The notes below the pieces were generated by a model. The model saw nothing but the letters and a program-made list of their open reading frames with translations. It was not told the origin of the DNA and searched no databases. From the NCBI GenBank assembly GCA_021730985.1, contig JAKFYI010000016.1, forward strand, positions 1-64,000: 64,000 nt of DNA, read 5' to 3'. The translations under genes and the position numbers were made by a program. Positions 61,567 to 64,000 of the stretch are shown here, in pieces (the stretch's first letter is position 1; each line of letters opens with the position of its first letter). Source of the stretch: Hyphomicrobiales bacterium (lineage in GTDB: Bacteria > Pseudomonadota > Alphaproteobacteria > Rhizobiales > Xanthobacteraceae).

Positions 61567-64000
61567 TTACCGCGTCGGCTCGATCACCGAACGGTCGCTG
61601 TTGTCGCGGAATTCGAAGAACTTGCGCAGCAGGCCGGGCGCGATCGCCGAGATCGGGTTGATGATCGGACGCGGATTGCTCGGCGGGCCGTTCACTTCGT
61701 AGGTGATGCCGAGCAGGCCCTCGTTGCTGCCGCCGAGAAACAATCCGACAATCGGGATCTGGCCGAACATGTTGTTGAGGCCATAGAGCGGCACCAGCGT
61801 GCCGCGCACGTTCACGTCGTCGCGCGCGTAGTCGATCGTGCCTTCCATGGTGGCGCCGATCATCGGCCCCTTCACCACGCCGTCGCGGATCAGGGTGCGG
61901 CCGGGCGTGCGGGTGAACTCGGCGCGGGCCTGGGTGAACTCGACCGAATTGCGCAGGTCCTGCGGTGCGTTCGTCACCACACGGTCGAGCGCGCCTTCGC
62001 CGCGGATCGCAAAGTCGCGGATGTTGATCAAGCCGGCCTGCGGCGCGTTATCCTGGGTCGGCGGATCCATGACAATCCAGATCTTGCCGCCGACCATGCG
62101 GGGATAAACGTCGGTGAAGCGGAACAGCGCACCGGCGTCGCTGGTTTCGAAGTACAGCACCGGGCGTCCGTTGGAGGTGCGCGAGCGCATGTCGCCGAGC
62201 AGAGCGGTGTCGCGGCCGATCTTGGCGTTGAGGTTGAAGTTGCGCACGCGGCCGCCGCGGCGCGACATCCGCAAGTCGAGGCCGCGCAATGCCTCACCGT
62301 AATGCCCGGCCACCACGCCGATCTTGATGTCGATATCCATGTCGATCTGGCGCGGCCGCAGCTTGGGATCGGCGGGCGGCCCGGCCATCGAGGACTTCAC
62401 GAACACGCGGCCGTCGTAGACGTCGCCGCGCATGGTGACGCGCAGGGCGCCGTCGCTGGCGCGATCCGCCTTCAGCGTCACCTTGTCGCCGTCGGAGGTG
62501 GCGAACACCGGGAAGTTGGCGGTCTGCATCTCTCCGTTGGCATCGAGTTCGACCGCGCCGCGGGCCAGGATGCCCTGGCCGTCGATCAGCAGGTCGTCGA
62601 ACCGCATCGCGCCCTTGTCGCGCACGAACGTGAAGGCGGCGCGCGCCGGCGTGCCGGGAGGCTTGACCCAGCCCGGCAGCAGGCTGTCCACCTTGAGCGG
62701 CGTGAGGTCGGCCTCGACATTGAGGCGGCTGTTCTCGGTGTCGCTGACGCGGCCGTTGAGCTTGAATGTCAGCAGTCCGGTGATGGCGGTGCCGAAGTTG
62801 AGACCGAGCCGCGAGCGCGCGGCGTCATCGAGCGTCGCTTGCACGCGAACCTCGGCCTCGGGCTCGGTGATGACCCTGCGGTATTCGACCAGCGCCGGCG
62901 TTCCGCCAATGCGGACATCGCCCCTGATCTGGTAGTTCTGGTTGGTGGCGGTGACCCGAAGCGTCTGCGCTTCGACCCGCTGATTGAACATCATCTTCTC
63001 GGCGCTGAAGTTCGTGACATCGACCGCGATGTTGTAGGCGGTCGAGCCCTTCGGCAGGTCGGGCCGCAGCGGCATCGCCAGATTGACCTGGCCCGTCACC
63101 GTGCCGCGCGTCGTTGCGGGATCGAACGGCGAACCGGCGAACTCGCGCAACCGCTCCAGCGCAAGAAGTTCAGCGACCGCCGACACCGAACCTTCGACGC
63201 GGAAACGCACGCGGGCCGGCGGTTCGTTCGGAAGCATGTCCGGCACCTCGAACACGCCGTTCGAGAGATTGAGCCGGCGCCCGGGCGAAAGGTCCACGAC
63301 GCCTTTGCCGACGCTGATGGTGGCGGTGCGCCCGGTGATGCGGGCGGTGAGATCGGCCTCGCGGATCGGCGGCAGCCCATCGACCGGACGCATCACGGTG
63401 TTGCTGACGACGATGTCGATCGACATGCCGTCTTCCGGGACTGCGGGCCCACCGGGCTGCATCGCAGCCAGCGGCATGTTGGTCGCGATATCCATGCGCT
63501 CGACGGTGCCGCTGACGATATTGCGGACCAGCCAGTCGCGCACCTTGGGCGCGATAAACACCGGCCAGAGGCGCTTGAGTGCCGCGACCGGCATCTGGTT
63601 GCCGGCGATGCCCAACGCCATGCGCGGCTCCGCGCCAAAATCGACCATGCCCGAAAGCGCGACGCTGATGTCCTTGCTGTCGCGCGCGCCGAATTCCTTG
63701 GTTCCGATATCGCCCTGTTCGAACGTGATCCGTTGCCGGACCGGATCGAGTGTGCCACGCAGCAGGACGTTCTTGAGCATGAGCCCCTCGTCCTCCTGCG
63801 GAATGGGATCGAGGACGATCAGGCCGCCGCCGATGGCGAACTGCCAGGCGCCGCCCGATTGCGCGGGTGCGGCAAACTCGGCGCGCAAGTTCACGCGCGT
63901 CGAGCCCGAGGTGATCTTGAACGGGACGCGCAGCGTGCCGCGGGAGATGTCCCAGTCCACTCCGAATTCCGCGTTGCCAACCGGAATGTTCCGGTCGGCG
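61567..64000 (-). CDS. YhdP/AsmA-like (DUF3971) large membrane-associated protein, C-terminal part
   Basis: The frame stays open to the right edge, so the N-terminus, including the expected membrane anchor, is outside the window; at least 811 residues are present. The sequence is a long series of short beta strands of the AsmA/DUF3971 type, such as ARITGRTATISVGKGVVDLS, GIAGNQMPVAALKRLWPVFI, DKVTLKADRASDGALRVTMRG and the end FGQIPIVGLFLGGSNEGLLG. These proteins form bridge-like tubes for lipid transport between inner and outer membranes. The terminal segment (LNNMFGQIPIVG) is characteristic. Convergent with tyrS. Confidence 0.9.
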   Translation of the reverse strand, partial: ADRNIPVGNAEFGVDWDISRGTLRVPFKITSGSTRVNLRAEFAAPAQSGGAWQFAIGGGLIVLDPIPQEDEGLMLKNVLLRGTLDPVRQRITFEQGDIGTKEFGARDSKDISVALSGMVDFGAEPRMALGIAGNQMPVAALKRLWPVFIAPKVRDWLVRNIVSGTVERMDIATNMPLAAMQPGGPAVPEDGMSIDIVVSNTVMRPVDGLPPIREADLTARITGRTATISVGKGVVDLSPGRRLNLSNGVFEVPDMLPNEPPARVRFRVEGSVSAVAELLALERLREFAGSPFDPATTRGTVTGQVNLAMPLRPDLPKGSTAYNIAVDVTNFSAEKMMFNQRVEAQTLRVTATNQNYQIRGDVRIGGTPALVEYRRVITEPEAEVRVQATLDDAARSRLGLNFGTAITGLLTFKLNGRVSDTENSRLNVEADLTPLKVDSLLPGWVKPPGTPARAAFTFVRDKGAMRFDDLLIDGQGILARGAVELDANGEMQTANFPVFATSDGDKVTLKADRASDGALRVTMRGDVYDGRVFVKSSMAGPPADPKLRPRQIDMDIDIKIGVVAGHYGEALRGLDLRMSRRGGRVRNFNLNAKIGRDTALLGDMRSRTSNGRPVLYFETSDAGALFRFTDVYPRMVGGKIWIVMDPPTQDNAPQAGLINIRDFAIRGEGALDRVVTNAPQDLRNSVEFTQARAEFTRTPGRTLIRDGVVKGPMIGATMEGTIDYARDDVNVRGTLVPLYGLNNMFGQIPIVGLFLGGSNEGLLGITYEVNGPPSNPRPIINPISAIAPGLLRKFFEFRDNSDRSVIEPTR

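Overview
The window is about 64 kb of GC-rich chromosomal DNA with dense, mostly short-gapped genes on both strands. It looks like an alphaproteobacterium of the Hyphomicrobiales (Rhizobiales), probably of Bradyrhizobium / Xanthobacteraceae type. The reasons are the alaC-hom-glpX-recJ neighbourhood, an NDUFS4-like complex I subunit next to tRNA-Pro, several orphan Bug-type (TTT family) solute receptors, a suf operon of the nifS-sufB-C-D-S-T-A type with an Irr/ICE-like palindrome upstream, class I PHA synthase, and a palindromic intergenic repeat of the kind common in that group. There is no phage, insertion sequence, integrase or CRISPR array. Both ends of the window cut genes: a Bug receptor at the left and a YhdP/AsmA-like protein at the right.

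Region by region. 1-11.2 kb is mixed housekeeping and accessory genes: Bug receptor, cupin, Rid-family protein, a receiver-EAL protein with lost catalytic residues, tRNA-Pro, NDUFS4-like protein, a lipoprotein beta-propeller, a split MFS/spermidine-synthase pair, DUF192, a double cold-shock-domain protein, sirtuin, glyoxalase I, tRNA-Glu, an aldo-keto reductase and a VOC dioxygenase-like protein. 11.3-18 kb has tRNA-Arg, an M23 peptidase, a lytic transglycosylase, a PilZ protein, a phthalate-decarboxylase-like binding protein and recJ. 18-24.2 kb has a beta-barrel protein, a small secreted protein and a five-gene operon: alaC-type aminotransferase, homoserine dehydrogenase, glpX, a MetE-like zinc protein and a GNAT. 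24.2-28.4 kb carries a lipoprotein, phaC, a MAPEG protein and argC.

28.6-36.7 kb is the most unusual part. A Tat-exported GMC oxidoreductase is followed by five tandem, complete metallo-beta-lactamase-fold hydrolases resembling methyl parathion hydrolase. Four carry Tat-type signals, and hairpins separate the members. A divergent exported HbpS/GlcG-like protein lies beyond them. I infer a periplasmic oxidation-and-hydrolysis module, substrate unknown.

36.7-48.4 kb has DedA, an FkbM methyltransferase, parE, pobA, a Bug receptor, the reverse transsulfuration pair (cystathionine gamma-lyase and beta-synthase), an RhlE-like RNA helicase and a diguanylate cyclase. 48.4-56.8 kb is one long Fe-S assembly operon: nifS-like desulfurase, sufB, an unknown gene, sufC, sufD, sufS, sufT, a secreted Cys-rich unknown, sufA and a TfoX-like gene. 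A 15-bp iron-control palindrome lies between it and a divergent alpha/beta hydrolase. 57.8-64 kb has a third Bug receptor, anmK, tyrS (with a 3' end of foreign codon usage), a palindromic repeat and the truncated YhdP/AsmA-like gene.
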